From NCBI GenBank assembly GCA_015689745.1, contig WVSO01000007.1:31062-95061 (forward strand): DNA of 64,000 nt, given 5' to 3'. The position numbers were made by a program, and so were the translations under genes. The stretch is from Rhodobacterales bacterium HKCCSP123. GTDB taxonomy: Bacteria > Pseudomonadota > Alphaproteobacteria > Rhodobacterales > Rhodobacteraceae. Numbering within the stretch: position 1 is the stretch's first letter; every line of letters begins with the position of its first letter. The notes beneath the pieces were generated by a model. The model saw only the letters and a program-made list of their open reading frames with translations, was not told the origin of the DNA and did no database searches. Below, piece by piece: positions 20,896 to 29,749 of the stretch.

Positions 20896-21913
20896 CCTCA
20901 CGCAGACCCCCCGCCCCTTCTCCGAGCTCTGGCACAGGATCGACAAGGTCGCGCTGACCGGCGCCCTGATCCTGCTCGTGCTGGCCGCCTTCGACCGGCC
21001 CGCCGTGGTGCCCACCATCGCGGAAACGCTCGAGCATTTCTGGGGCACCCTGCCCTACATCCTGTTCGCCGTCGTGGCGATCGCGGGCATGAAGGCCAGC
21101 GGGTCGGAGCGGCTGCTCGACGGTGCGTTCCAGGGGCGCGAGACGCGGATGATCGTCATCGGTGCCCTGGTGGGCGGACTCTCGCCTTTCTGTTCATGCC
21201 AGGTGATCCCCTTCGTCGCGGCCCTCCTGGCGGCAGGCGCGCCGCTGTCGGCGGTCATGGCCTTCTGGCTCGCGTCTCCGCTGATGGACCCGGCCATGTT
21301 CGCGATCACGGCGGGCGGGCTCGGCTTCGACTTCGCCGTGGCGAAGACCGTGGCCGCCGTGGGCCTCGGCCTCGCGGGTGGGTTGACCGTCAAGCTCATG
21401 GCCGCGACTCCCGTCTTCGCCGATCCTCTGAAGACCGAGGTGAAGATCGGCGGCTGCTGCAGCGCGAGGAAGCTGACGCTCAACTGGCGCTTCTGGCAGG
21501 AAGAGAGGCGCCGCACGATCTTCCGCGACAGTGGCTGGAGCAACTTCCTCTTCCTCGGCAAGTGGCTCCTGCTGGCCTACCTGCTGCAGGCACTGCTGAT
21601 CGCCTACGTTCCTGCCGAGATGGTGGCCCGCGTGATCGGCGGCGACGGTTTCGGCCCCATCGCATTGGCCGCTCTCGTCGGTGCGCCTGCCTACCTCAAC
21701 GGCTACGCCGCCGTTCCGCTCCTCGAAGGGCTCCTTGCCCAGGGGATGAACCCGGGCGCGGCCATGGCCTTCGTCATCGCGGGCGGGGTCAGTTGCATAC
21801 CGGCGGCGGTCGCGGTCTGGGCACTTGTCAAGCCGCGGGTTTTCGCCGCCTACATCGGTTTCGCCATCGCAGGTGCCCTTGTCGCGGGTGCAGCCTGGGC
21901 CGCGCTGGCCTGA
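20888..21913 (+). CDS. Permease of the UPF0718/DUF318 (ArsP-like) family
   Basis: 341 residues, about eight to ten membrane helices. The family hallmark SPFCSCQVIPF is near residue 100, followed by ASPLMDPAMF, and a second half-repeat carries GAPAYLNGYAAVPL. A GGCCSARK cysteine pair sits in the cytoplasmic loop. ArsP members export organoarsenicals; others have unknown cargo. It overlaps the ArsR gene, which supports a stress- or metalloid-induced exporter. Confidence 0.82.
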   Translation: MADLTQTPRPFSELWHRIDKVALTGALILLVLAAFDRPAVVPTIAETLEHFWGTLPYILFAVVAIAGMKASGSERLLDGAFQGRETRMIVIGALVGGLSPFCSCQVIPFVAALLAAGAPLSAVMAFWLASPLMDPAMFAITAGGLGFDFAVAKTVAAVGLGLAGGLTVKLMAATPVFADPLKTEVKIGGCCSARKLTLNWRFWQEERRRTIFRDSGWSNFLFLGKWLLLAYLLQALLIAYVPAEMVARVIGGDGFGPIALAALVGAPAYLNGYAAVPLLEGLLAQGMNPGAAMAFVIAGGVSCIPAAVAVWALVKPRVFAAYIGFAIAGALVAGAAWAALA

Positions 21914-22115
21914 TCGAAAGCAGATGCGGCGCCATGGACGGGCCGGCCGGATGCGGGCGGGCCCGTCCACATTTTGTCAAAAGTGGCATCAATCGCATCA
22001 CATCCCGGCAGATTGAACATATTGCCGCCCAAAATGGGGAATAGGGTGGTATGGTCGAAAGGTGGCGGTCCGACCACCACATCGCAGGTACAGACCGCAA
22101 GAGCGACAGGCACAG

Positions 22116-22778
22116 ATGCTCGAATTCGTCGAGGTTTCGAAATCCTTCTGGACCGGGGAACGCCGCAAGGTGATTCTGGACCGCGCCTCGTTCAGGGTCG
22201 AGCTGGGGTCGTCCCTCGGCATTCTCGCACCGAACGGCGCGGGCAAGACGACGCTGGTCAAGATGATGGCCGGTCTGGAGAAGCCCGACGAGGGCAACAT
22301 CTACCGCAACGCCCGCATCTCCTTTCCGCTGGGTTTCATGGGGGGCGTCCTCACGAAGCTGTCGGCCTGCGAAAACGCACGCTACATCGCGCAGCTCTAC
22401 GGGCTGGACCCCGACTACGTCGAGGCGTTCTGCAGCTGGGTCTGCGGGATCGAGGAGTATTTCGACATGCCGGTCGGCACCTACTCGTCGGGGATGCGGG
22501 CGCGGTTCAACTTCTCGCTCCTCCTGGCGCTGGACTTCGACATCTACCTGATCGACGAGGGGATGCCGCAGACGACCGACGCCGAATTCAACCGGAAGGC
22601 CGGATCGATCCTGGCCGACCGGTTGAAGAACGCGACCGTGGTGATCGTGTCTCACCAGGCGCAGACGTTGGAGAAGTTTGCCCGCCGCGCGGCAGTTCTG
22701 CGCGACGGGCAATTGTACGAGTTCGACACGCTCGAAGAGGCGAAGCAGCTTTATGACTACGACACCCAAGGCGCGTAA
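22116..22778 (+). CDS. kpsT: Capsule polysaccharide ABC exporter ATP-binding protein (KpsT-like)
   Basis: 220 residues. Walker A is APNGAGKTTL, the signature is YSSGMRARFNFSLL and Walker B is IYLIDEG, the DEG form typical of KpsT/Wzt polysaccharide exporters. The ATG at 22116 (MLEFVEVSKSFW) is used; the frame is open further upstream without support. It overlaps the KpsE-like gene by 26 bases. The cognate KpsM permease is not next to it in this window. It powers export of an assembled polysaccharide. Confidence 0.87.
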   Translation: MLEFVEVSKSFWTGERRKVILDRASFRVELGSSLGILAPNGAGKTTLVKMMAGLEKPDEGNIYRNARISFPLGFMGGVLTKLSACENARYIAQLYGLDPDYVEAFCSWVCGIEEYFDMPVGTYSSGMRARFNFSLLLALDFDIYLIDEGMPQTTDAEFNRKAGSILADRLKNATVVIVSHQAQTLEKFARRAAVLRDGQLYEFDTLEEAKQLYDYDTQGA

Positions 22779-24513
22779 GTTCCGTATCCGCCGCAGTGAA
22801 ACGACCCTGGCCCCGGCCGCGACGCACGTCACCTCGACCGAGCAGAGACAGTCCCTTCAAGCCCGGGCCCGGCACGCCCCGGAAGACCTGCTTGCCGCCC
22901 CCGAAAGGCCGGAAGACGGCTTCGGCGACCTCGCGATGCCGGGGTCCGCTGCCGAGGCGCGTCTGCAGGCAGAGGCGCTTGCCCGCCAGCAGGCCGCCCG
23001 CGACGCGCGCATGGACGCGGCACGGCCCGAGACGCCACAGGGCCATGCTGCCGTCGCACCAGGGTCCGACCAGGAGATCGCGGCCATCCGCGCCGAGGGC
23101 CTGAGCGGGCGACAGCTGCGCATGGCGCGGCGTACGGCGCAGAAGAACGGCCTGAGCCCGACCTCGGATTTCGACGCGGTGCGCCTGTTGCGCGCGCGTG
23201 GCATCGATCCGTTCTCGCTGGCGAGCATGCTCGAGCTGGTCGTCGAGGACGCTCAAAACGGCGAGGCGGCCGCACCCCGCGGAGCGAACCTTCCGGTCAC
23301 GACCCGCCCCGTGCAGCCGCCTGCCCAACCCGGGCCGCCCCGCGGGCTGAGCGCCGACGAACGCGCCGCAGAGATCATGAAGGTGCAGCGCGACATCGTG
23401 CGCCGCCGGCGCAAGCGCCTGGTCCTTCTGGCCAGCCGGCTGGCCTTTTTCGTCCTGCTCCCGACGTTGCTGGTGGGTTACTACTTCTACCGTGTGGCGA
23501 CCCCACTCTATGCCACCAACACCGAGTTCGTGATCCAGAAGGCCGAGGGCGGCGCCAGTGCGGGGGGCGGCCTCGGCGGCCTGCTTGGCGGCACAAGTTT
23601 CGCCACGGTGCAGGAAAGCATCGTCGTGCAGAGCTACCTCGAGAGCCGCGAGGCGATGCTGCGGCTCGACGAAGACCTCGGCTTCCGCGCGCATTTCTCG
23701 GCGGAGCGCATCGATCCGCTCGTGCGCCTTGCACCCGACGCCGCTGTCGAGTCGGTCTACAGCACCTATCGCGATCAGCTGACCATCGGCTACGATCCGA
23801 CCGAGGGCGTGATCAAGCTGGAGATGCTGGCCGCCGACCCCGAGGTCAGCCAGGCCTTCTCCGAGGCGCTGATCCGCTACGCCGAGGAACGCGTCGACCA
23901 GATGAGCCAGCGCCTGCGCGAGGACCAGATGGCCGGTGCCCGGGAAAGCTACGAAGATGCCGAACGGCGTGTGGCCGAGGCGCAGGCCCGCGTCCTGGCC
24001 CTGCAGGAACGGCGCGGCGTCCTCTCGGCCGAGGCGGAGGTCTCGGCGGTGTTCAGCCAGATCGGCACCTTCGAACTGGAATTGCAGCAGGAGCGCCTTC
24101 GACTGGCCGAGATCCAGGCCGCGCGCAACCCGAACGTGACGCGTGTCCAGGTCGCTCAGAACAACATTCAACGTCTCGAGACGCTGATTGCCGAGTTGCG
24201 CGGCGGACTGACCGAGGCGGATGCCGGCAACGCGTCGCTCGCCCGCGTGCAGTCCGAGCTTCTGATCGCGCAGGCAGATCTCGAAACCCGACAGATGATG
24301 CTGGCACAGGCGCTTCAGGCGATGGAAACCGCGCGGATCGAGGCCAACCGCCAGTCGCTCTACCTGTCCATAGGTGTGTTCCCGGTCGCCCCGGATGAAG
24401 CCGCCTATCCGCGCGCCTTCGAGAACACCCTGCTTGCATTCCTCGTGTTCTCGGGCATCTACCTGATGGTGTCGATGACAGCGTCGATCCTGCGCGAGCA
24501 GGTCAGCACCTGA
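22753..24513 (+). CDS. kpsE: Capsule export inner-membrane protein (KpsE/BexC/CtrB-like, Wzz domain)
   Basis: 586 residues. The first 200 or so are cytoplasmic, charged and low in complexity. A membrane helix (about residues 222-240) follows, then a Wzz-like segment (TPLYATNTEFVIQKAEGG), a long coiled coil (about 375-530, rich in E, Q, A, R) and a C-terminal membrane helix (LLAFLVFSGIYLMVSM). That is the KpsE/CtrB layout, the periplasmic adaptor of ABC-dependent capsule export. The long cytoplasmic head is unusual for E. coli KpsE but seen in alphaproteobacteria. It overlaps the ATPase gene. Confidence 0.85.
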   Translation: MTTTPKARKFRIRRSETTLAPAATHVTSTEQRQSLQARARHAPEDLLAAPERPEDGFGDLAMPGSAAEARLQAEALARQQAARDARMDAARPETPQGHAAVAPGSDQEIAAIRAEGLSGRQLRMARRTAQKNGLSPTSDFDAVRLLRARGIDPFSLASMLELVVEDAQNGEAAAPRGANLPVTTRPVQPPAQPGPPRGLSADERAAEIMKVQRDIVRRRRKRLVLLASRLAFFVLLPTLLVGYYFYRVATPLYATNTEFVIQKAEGGASAGGGLGGLLGGTSFATVQESIVVQSYLESREAMLRLDEDLGFRAHFSAERIDPLVRLAPDAAVESVYSTYRDQLTIGYDPTEGVIKLEMLAADPEVSQAFSEALIRYAEERVDQMSQRLREDQMAGARESYEDAERRVAEAQARVLALQERRGVLSAEAEVSAVFSQIGTFELELQQERLRLAEIQAARNPNVTRVQVAQNNIQRLETLIAELRGGLTEADAGNASLARVQSELLIAQADLETRQMMLAQALQAMETARIEANRQSLYLSIGVFPVAPDEAAYPRAFENTLLAFLVFSGIYLMVSMTASILREQVST

Positions 24514-24549
24514 GCCCCGGACGGGGCCGAGACGACCGGAAGGACAACC

Positions 24550-25383
24550 ATGCAGATCGTGGAAACGGGCCCCGTGGCCTTTGGCAACGACATACCCCTG
24601 ACGGTCATCGCGGGCCCCTGCCAGCTGGAGGGGCGCGACCACGCGCTCATGGTCGCGCGCCGCATGGCCGAGGCCTGCGCGGCGGCGGGTGCGGGCTTCG
24701 TCTTCAAGGCAAGCTACGACAAGGCGAACCGCACCAGCCTGTCGGGCAAGCGCGGCCTCGGCATGGACGAGGGTCTGGCGATCCTCGCCGACGTGAAGGC
24801 CGAGCTTGGTTGCCCGGTCCTGACGGACGTGCACGGCCCCGAGCAATGCGCCCCCGTGGCCAAGGTCTGCGACATCATCCAGATCCCGGCTTTCCTCTGC
24901 CGCCAGACCGATCTTCTGGTGGCGGCCGGCGAGACCGGTGCCGTCGTCAACATCAAAAAGGGCCAGTTCCTCGCGCCGTGGGACATGAAGAACGTCGTGG
25001 CCAAGGTCGAGAGTACCGGCAACCGCCGCATCCTGCTGACCGAGCGGGGGGCGAGTTTCGGCTACAACACGCTGGTCGCCGACATGCGCTCGCTGCCCGA
25101 GATGATGAAGACAGGCTATCCCGTCATCATGGACGCCACCCACTCGGTCCAGCAACCCGGCGGCCAGGGCGGCAGCTCGGGCGGCCAGCGCGAGTTCGCG
25201 CCTGTGATGGCGCGCGCCGCCGTCTCGCTTGGGATTGCCGGCGTCTTCATCGAAACGCATGAGGACCCCGACCGCGCGCCTTCGGACGGGCCGAACATGA
25301 TCCCGCTTTCGCAGATGCCCGCCCTGATCGACAGCCTGATGGCCTTCGACCGGCTGGCGAAATCCGACCCGATCCGGCTCTGA
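24550..25383 (+). CDS. kdsA: 3-deoxy-8-phosphooctulonate synthase (Kdo-8-P synthase)
   Basis: 277 residues, full length. Signatures are VIAGPCQLEGRDHALMVA, FKASYDKANRTS and MDATHSVQQPGG, with the closing HEDPDRAPSDGPNM. It condenses arabinose-5-phosphate with PEP to give Kdo-8-P for lipopolysaccharide and for the Kdo linker of ABC-exported capsules, which fits its place 36 bases behind the KpsT/KpsE pair. GGAAGGA precedes the ATG. Confidence 0.96.
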   Translation: MQIVETGPVAFGNDIPLTVIAGPCQLEGRDHALMVARRMAEACAAAGAGFVFKASYDKANRTSLSGKRGLGMDEGLAILADVKAELGCPVLTDVHGPEQCAPVAKVCDIIQIPAFLCRQTDLLVAAGETGAVVNIKKGQFLAPWDMKNVVAKVESTGNRRILLTERGASFGYNTLVADMRSLPEMMKTGYPVIMDATHSVQQPGGQGGSSGGQREFAPVMARAAVSLGIAGVFIETHEDPDRAPSDGPNMIPLSQMPALIDSLMAFDRLAKSDPIRL

Positions 25384-25450
25384 GGACTTTTCCCCGGTCG
25401 CCTGTCCGGCCTAGGCTCCGGGGACCGACCGTTCCGCCGGACATTCTGCG

Positions 25451-26776
25451 ATGCGCTTTTTTCTCGTCACCCTTCTCGCCTTCCTGGCATTCGCACCGGG
25501 CCCCTCGCCGGCCCAGACGGACGGCAACCAGCCCGACGGGACCATCGCGATCGAAAGTTCCCGCGCGCAGGATTTCGCGACGCGGGACCGCATCATGGAC
25601 ATCCTCGGGCAACTCGACGGTTACGAAGACGTGCGCGCGACGGTTTCGAACGGCATCGTCACGCTGCGCGGAACCGTCGTGGACGCAGGCCGGATCGAGG
25701 CGCTGAACGGTCTTGTCGCGCGCGTCGAGGGGGTCGTGGCGATCGAGAACACTGTGGTGGAAAGCACCGACGTCGTCGAACGCCTGAACCCCGCGGTCGA
25801 CCGCATCCGCCACCGCATCGAACAGGCCATCGCCTTTTCGCCGCTGATCCTGATCGCCGCCACGGCGGGCCTACTGACGATCTGGCTCGGTTTCTTCATC
25901 GCGCGGCGTAGCTGGCCATGGGACCGCATCGCCCCGAACAGCTTCATCGCGGACATCTACCGGCAGCTGGTGCGTTTGGCCTTCGTCCTGGCCGGCATCG
26001 TCCTGGCGCTGGACCTGCTGAACGCGACGGCGCTGCTCGGCACGATCCTGGGCGCCGCCGGGATCGTCGGGCTCGCCATAGGTTTCGCGGTGCGCGACAC
26101 GGTCGAGAATTTCATCTCTTCCGTCATGCTGTCGATCCGGCAGCCCTTCAGGCCCAAGGATCTCGTGGAGATCGAGGGCGAAACAGGGCACGTGATCCGC
26201 CTCACGAGCCGGGCCACGATCCTCCTCAGCCTCGACGGCAACCACATCCGGATCCCCAATTCGACCGTCTTCAAGGCAAAGATCATCAACTACACGCGCA
26301 ACGACGAGCGGCGCTTCACCTTCACGCTGGGCATCGACCCGGCCGCCGACATCGCCGAGGCGCAAGCCATCATGCTGGCCGCGCTGAAGGAACTGCCCTT
26401 CGTCCTCGAAACGCCCGGCCCGGGTGTGTGGGTCGAAGGCATCGGCGCATCGACCATCGACATCACCGCGGCGGGGTGGATCATGCAGCACCAGACCGGG
26501 ATCGGCATGGCCAAGGGAGAGGCGATCCGCGTGGTGAAGGCCCGGCTTGAAGAGGCGGGCATCACCCTGCCCGAACCGACCTACCGCCTTGTCGGCATTC
26601 CCGCCTGGAAGGACGTAACCGACGCGACGGGCACCGCCGCTCCGGCACCAGTGGCGCCGGTCGAGGTGCAGGACATCGGCGCCGCCGAGAAACAGGCGCT
26701 GGAGGAGATCATCGAGGCCGAGCGCGAGGCCCTTCCCGGTGACGATCTGCTGCGCCGCAACGCCCCGCAGGAGTGA
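25451..26776 (+). CDS. Mechanosensitive channel of the MscS family with an N-terminal BON domain
   Basis: 441 residues. A signal peptide (cleavage likely after PSPAQ, about residue 23) leads to a periplasmic BON-like domain (about 44-106, GIVTLRGTVVDAGRIEALNG). Three membrane helices follow, the last being the MscS pore helix (LGTILGAAGIVGLAIGFAVRD), then the cytoplasmic beta and vestibule domains and a charged tail. It should release solutes on hypo-osmotic shock; the BON domain may bind the outer membrane or peptidoglycan. Single gene. Confidence 0.9.
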   Translation: MRFFLVTLLAFLAFAPGPSPAQTDGNQPDGTIAIESSRAQDFATRDRIMDILGQLDGYEDVRATVSNGIVTLRGTVVDAGRIEALNGLVARVEGVVAIENTVVESTDVVERLNPAVDRIRHRIEQAIAFSPLILIAATAGLLTIWLGFFIARRSWPWDRIAPNSFIADIYRQLVRLAFVLAGIVLALDLLNATALLGTILGAAGIVGLAIGFAVRDTVENFISSVMLSIRQPFRPKDLVEIEGETGHVIRLTSRATILLSLDGNHIRIPNSTVFKAKIINYTRNDERRFTFTLGIDPAADIAEAQAIMLAALKELPFVLETPGPGVWVEGIGASTIDITAAGWIMQHQTGIGMAKGEAIRVVKARLEEAGITLPEPTYRLVGIPAWKDVTDATGTAAPAPVAPVEVQDIGAAEKQALEEIIEAEREALPGDDLLRRNAPQE

Positions 26777-26851
26777 ACGAAGGAGCCTACAGATTCTTGC
26801 CGCTTGGGTCTTGATCCCCCGACGCTCGCAGCGTAACTAGCGCGGCACGGT

Positions 26852-26926
26852 TGGGGTGTAGCCAAGCGGTAAGGCAGCGGTTTTTGGTACCGTGTACCGT
26901 AGGTTCGAATCCTACCACCCCAGCCA
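26852..26926 (+). tRNA. tRNA-Gln (TTG anticodon)
   Basis: A complete cloverleaf. The acceptor is TGGGGTG/CACCCCA, the D arm contains AGCCAAGCGGTAAGGC, the anticodon stem GCGGT/ACCGT frames loop TTTTGGT with TTG at 34-36, and the T arm contains GTAGGTTCGAATCCTAC. Discriminator G and an encoded CCA end it. Close in sequence to E. coli tRNA-Gln. Confidence 0.97.
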
Positions 26927-27707
26927 GTCACTTCCGTCACGTATCGGAAATCGGGCGACGCGTCGGCCCACCCGCCTGGGCGGCCCCGGCTGCGCCGCAA
27001 GCGGAGCTTCGGGTTCGATCCTCTGTCCTTGCCTCACCCGCTCGCCCCCCCGGGCCGGTCGCATGGCGAGGGACGACCGTGTGTCGTCTGACCTGCACCG
27101 CGTCGCCACCCGCCTCCTACGCTTCGCGGATCCCGTCTTCGTCTTGGTTCTGCGGGGTCACCCGGCCTTCGTGCTTCTGGCTGGCGATGTGGGCGGCGCG
27201 GGTCCTGCGCAGGCCATGGCGCCCGATGAACTCCCGCTTGAGACCATCCTCGAGACTCTTCCGGGTCCGGATGGCGCGGCAGGTCTTCGTCGGGCAGCGC
27301 CTCCGGGCCTGTCGATCGGACGGAAGGAAATGCGGATCCGACCAGTTGCCCCCCTGAGCGGCCTGGAGACGGCCAGCAGAATTGGCGCTATCGGTCCGTC
27401 TACCCGGAAGCGGCCGCCGATCACCGCGGTGCGGCCGCCCCCCCCGCAGGATGTCTGCACCCGGCCTGAGGGTCCGGCGCGCACGATGCTTGCACATCGG
27501 CCTTGGCGGTGCCGGCCAAGGCGGTCGCTCGCGCTGCCGCAAGCCGATGATGCCTGCGCGGACGGACCTGGCTGGAACTTGCGAAGCACGCTCCCTTCGA
27601 ACCCGCCACCCTTGGCTTGGCAACGTGTCTCAGGCAGGCGAAAATCCGTTGGCCGATCGATTTGATTGTTGCGGGCGAAAGCAGACAACGTCATTTTTCA
27701 TTCCACG
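26927..27707. other. Stretch behind tRNA-Gln without a nameable gene
   Basis: About 780 bases between the tRNA and the next membrane protein gene. Overlapping frames on both strands are open but none resembles a known protein as a whole. One minus-strand frame has coding-like codon use near its end and is listed separately. No tRNA repeat, integrase or transposase was recognised, although a tRNA 3' flank is a common integration site. The last part should carry the promoter of the gene at 27708. Confidence 0.4.
27117..27400 (-). pseudogene. Unrecognised coding remnant or small hypothetical gene (3' part)
   Basis: The minus-strand frame ending at the TAG of 27117-27119 reads KSLEDGLKREFIGRHGLRRT and closes NQDEDGIREA. 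Counted by hand over its last 60 codons, about 87% end in G or C, which is the signature of real genes here, while the opposite frame is mixed. The frame is open to an ATG at 27623, but its upstream half is arginine- and proline-rich and not protein-like, so the 5' end is uncertain. It may be a decayed gene or a short live one. Family unknown. Confidence 0.3.
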
Positions 27708-29489
27708 ATGAACATGTTGAACGGTCCAAGACATCCGTTGAGGACAAGGACACCCGGCCCCGACGAGGCGCGCTCCCCTTCGTCGAGGCAGCGCATCCAA
27801 TTCGCGGTGCTGTTTGGTGGTCTCTGCCTCCTGGTGTTCGTCATGGTCGTTGTGTTTGAGCTGGATCCCGGCGAGCATCCCAGCCCATCGGTCCCCTTTC
27901 TTCCCGGCGGGGCGCTTTCTCACAGGCAGTTCGTATCGGGGCTGATCGCGTCTTGCTGTGTTGGAGCGGTCGGCGTCCTGACATGGGGTGTCGTCAGACG
28001 CTGGACGTGGGCGCATCATCGGACGGTTCGACGCCTGATGAAGTCGGTCCTGATCTTCGCCGTATTCGCCAGCGGGTTCTCCTATTTCTATGTGAGGCAA
28101 GGCGTGATGAACGATCATTACGCTCACCGTTACGACACGTTTCACTACCTGCTTCACCCGCGGTACTACGCCGAGCTGGACTACCAGGATCTCTACGCCT
28201 GCACCGTCGAGGCGCTCTCGCGGGATGTCATCCCCGACGACAACCCGGTCAGGGATCTCCGCACCTATGACATGACCACGGCGGGCGACCTGCGGGACCA
28301 AGGCCTCTGCCCCAGACAGGACTTCACACCGGATCGCTGGGAGCGGTGGGAGAGAGATCTCGAGGTCTTCACGGAGACCCCGGGGGCCGCAGATATCTTG
28401 CGTCTCGCGATCCGCGATCGCGGATACAACGGAACACCGCCCCATGCCGCCATTTCCGGGTTTCTCGCGGACAGGATCCCTCTGAGCGTGGCGACGCACA
28501 ACCTGGTGCCATTGCTCGATATTCTCATGATCAGCGTGATGCTCTATGCCGTGGCCGTCGCTTTCGGCTGGAAAATCGGGTTGCTGTTCGCCCTGTCCGT
28601 CTTCGCCATTGCGGCGGATTCGCCGGGTATCATCGGCGGTTCCTGGTTTCGTTATGCCTGGTTGGCGACCCTGACCCTGGGTTTCGCGGCGCTGCGCCGG
28701 GGCAGCTACGCGATGTCAGGCGTCTTCATGGCCTTGTCCGCCCTGCTCAACGTGTTTCCCGTCGTCTTTTCCGTCGGGATCGTCATCCGCGGCGTCGTCA
28801 CGTGCTGGCAGGAGCGCCGCCTCGTGCCGTGCTACAGGAGCTTTGTCCTTGCCGCACTCGTGACGTCCTTCATCGGGATTGGCGTGGGCCTCCTGCCGGC
28901 GCGGCATGTCGGCAATTACTCGGGCTGGATTGCCAACATGGCCCATCACAGCAGCGAGCGGTTCCAGGCCTTCGGCGTCGGTCTCAAGTTCCCGTTCATC
29001 TACCGGGGCGCAAATACCCGTGACAGCGACCAGGTGACCGAGAGCGTTCGGCGGGACCTCTTCCACGAAAACCGGAAGGTCTACTATCCATTGGCGATCA
29101 CCTTGATCGGTCTTGCGCTGGCCCTTGCCGTGAAGACCCGCGACGACGTGGAGGCGGCAACGATATTGGGTTTCACCCTGTTCTTCTGCCTGCTGGGAAC
29201 TGTCAGCTACTACTTCGCCTGTGCGAGCCTCGTCATCCTCGGATTGCACCGCCGTGCCGGCACTGCCGGGGGAACGCTCCTTTTGTCGCTATGGTTCCTG
29301 ACCAGCCTTCTTGCCCATTGGGCGCTCTACGAAACGCATTACTACCGGTTCATGTACAACACCGTGCTGAGCTTTTCGTGGACGGTCTGGCTTTCAGCGC
29401 TTCTCTTCTGGCTGGCGGCGAGAGAGGGTATCCTCGGGTCCTTCGCCAACCTTGTCGCCGCCCCGTCCAGGGTCGGGAGAGGGTCCTAG
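27708..29489 (+). CDS. Uncharacterised polytopic membrane protein, possibly GT-C glycosyltransferase-like
   Basis: 593 residues from the ATG at 27708, with roughly twelve hydrophobic helices. After the third helix a periplasmic loop reads HYAHRYDTFHYLLHPRYYAE and then LDYQDLYACTVEA. Histidine, aspartate and aromatic residues in a first large periplasmic loop are typical of GT-C enzymes, and from memory a similar HYHEFYHYYLGAKYFPELGY-like motif marks a set of uncharacterised membrane proteins. No function is established. The start lacks a good Shine-Dalgarno (a second ATG is two codons on). Codon third positions look slightly less GC-biased than its neighbours. Confidence 0.7.
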   Translation: MNMLNGPRHPLRTRTPGPDEARSPSSRQRIQFAVLFGGLCLLVFVMVVVFELDPGEHPSPSVPFLPGGALSHRQFVSGLIASCCVGAVGVLTWGVVRRWTWAHHRTVRRLMKSVLIFAVFASGFSYFYVRQGVMNDHYAHRYDTFHYLLHPRYYAELDYQDLYACTVEALSRDVIPDDNPVRDLRTYDMTTAGDLRDQGLCPRQDFTPDRWERWERDLEVFTETPGAADILRLAIRDRGYNGTPPHAAISGFLADRIPLSVATHNLVPLLDILMISVMLYAVAVAFGWKIGLLFALSVFAIAADSPGIIGGSWFRYAWLATLTLGFAALRRGSYAMSGVFMALSALLNVFPVVFSVGIVIRGVVTCWQERRLVPCYRSFVLAALVTSFIGIGVGLLPARHVGNYSGWIANMAHHSSERFQAFGVGLKFPFIYRGANTRDSDQVTESVRRDLFHENRKVYYPLAITLIGLALALAVKTRDDVEAATILGFTLFFCLLGTVSYYFACASLVILGLHRRAGTAGGTLLLSLWFLTSLLAHWALYETHYYRFMYNTVLSFSWTVWLSALLFWLAAREGILGSFANLVAAPSRVGRGS

Positions 29490-29749
29490 ATCAAGCGGCA
29501 TCGGCGTGAATGACGCCCCAGATCCATGGAGGCGTTCCGATCAACGACCTTTCCGCATGCTGCCTCGGCCTTCCGATCTTGCGGTCCGGGCCGGTCTGTC
29601 TGGATGAAGGGGCATCCGACCGGACCAGTCAGGTGTTTCCGTCCAGGCCCGAGCGGATGGCAAATCCAGCGCGGGTTTCGGGCTGGGCAGGAGACCGTCA
29701 AGGGTCCACTTGCAGCGTCTCTCCCGGGATCCGGGCAAAGGGCTGCGCA

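Noticed and set aside
22588..25260. An 890-residue minus-strand open frame opposite the capsule genes and kdsA
   Set aside because: Same shadow effect, with no recognisable motifs.
26892..27665. 257-residue plus frame behind the tRNA
   Set aside because: Mixed third positions and no recognisable content; the minus frame near 27117 fits coding statistics better.
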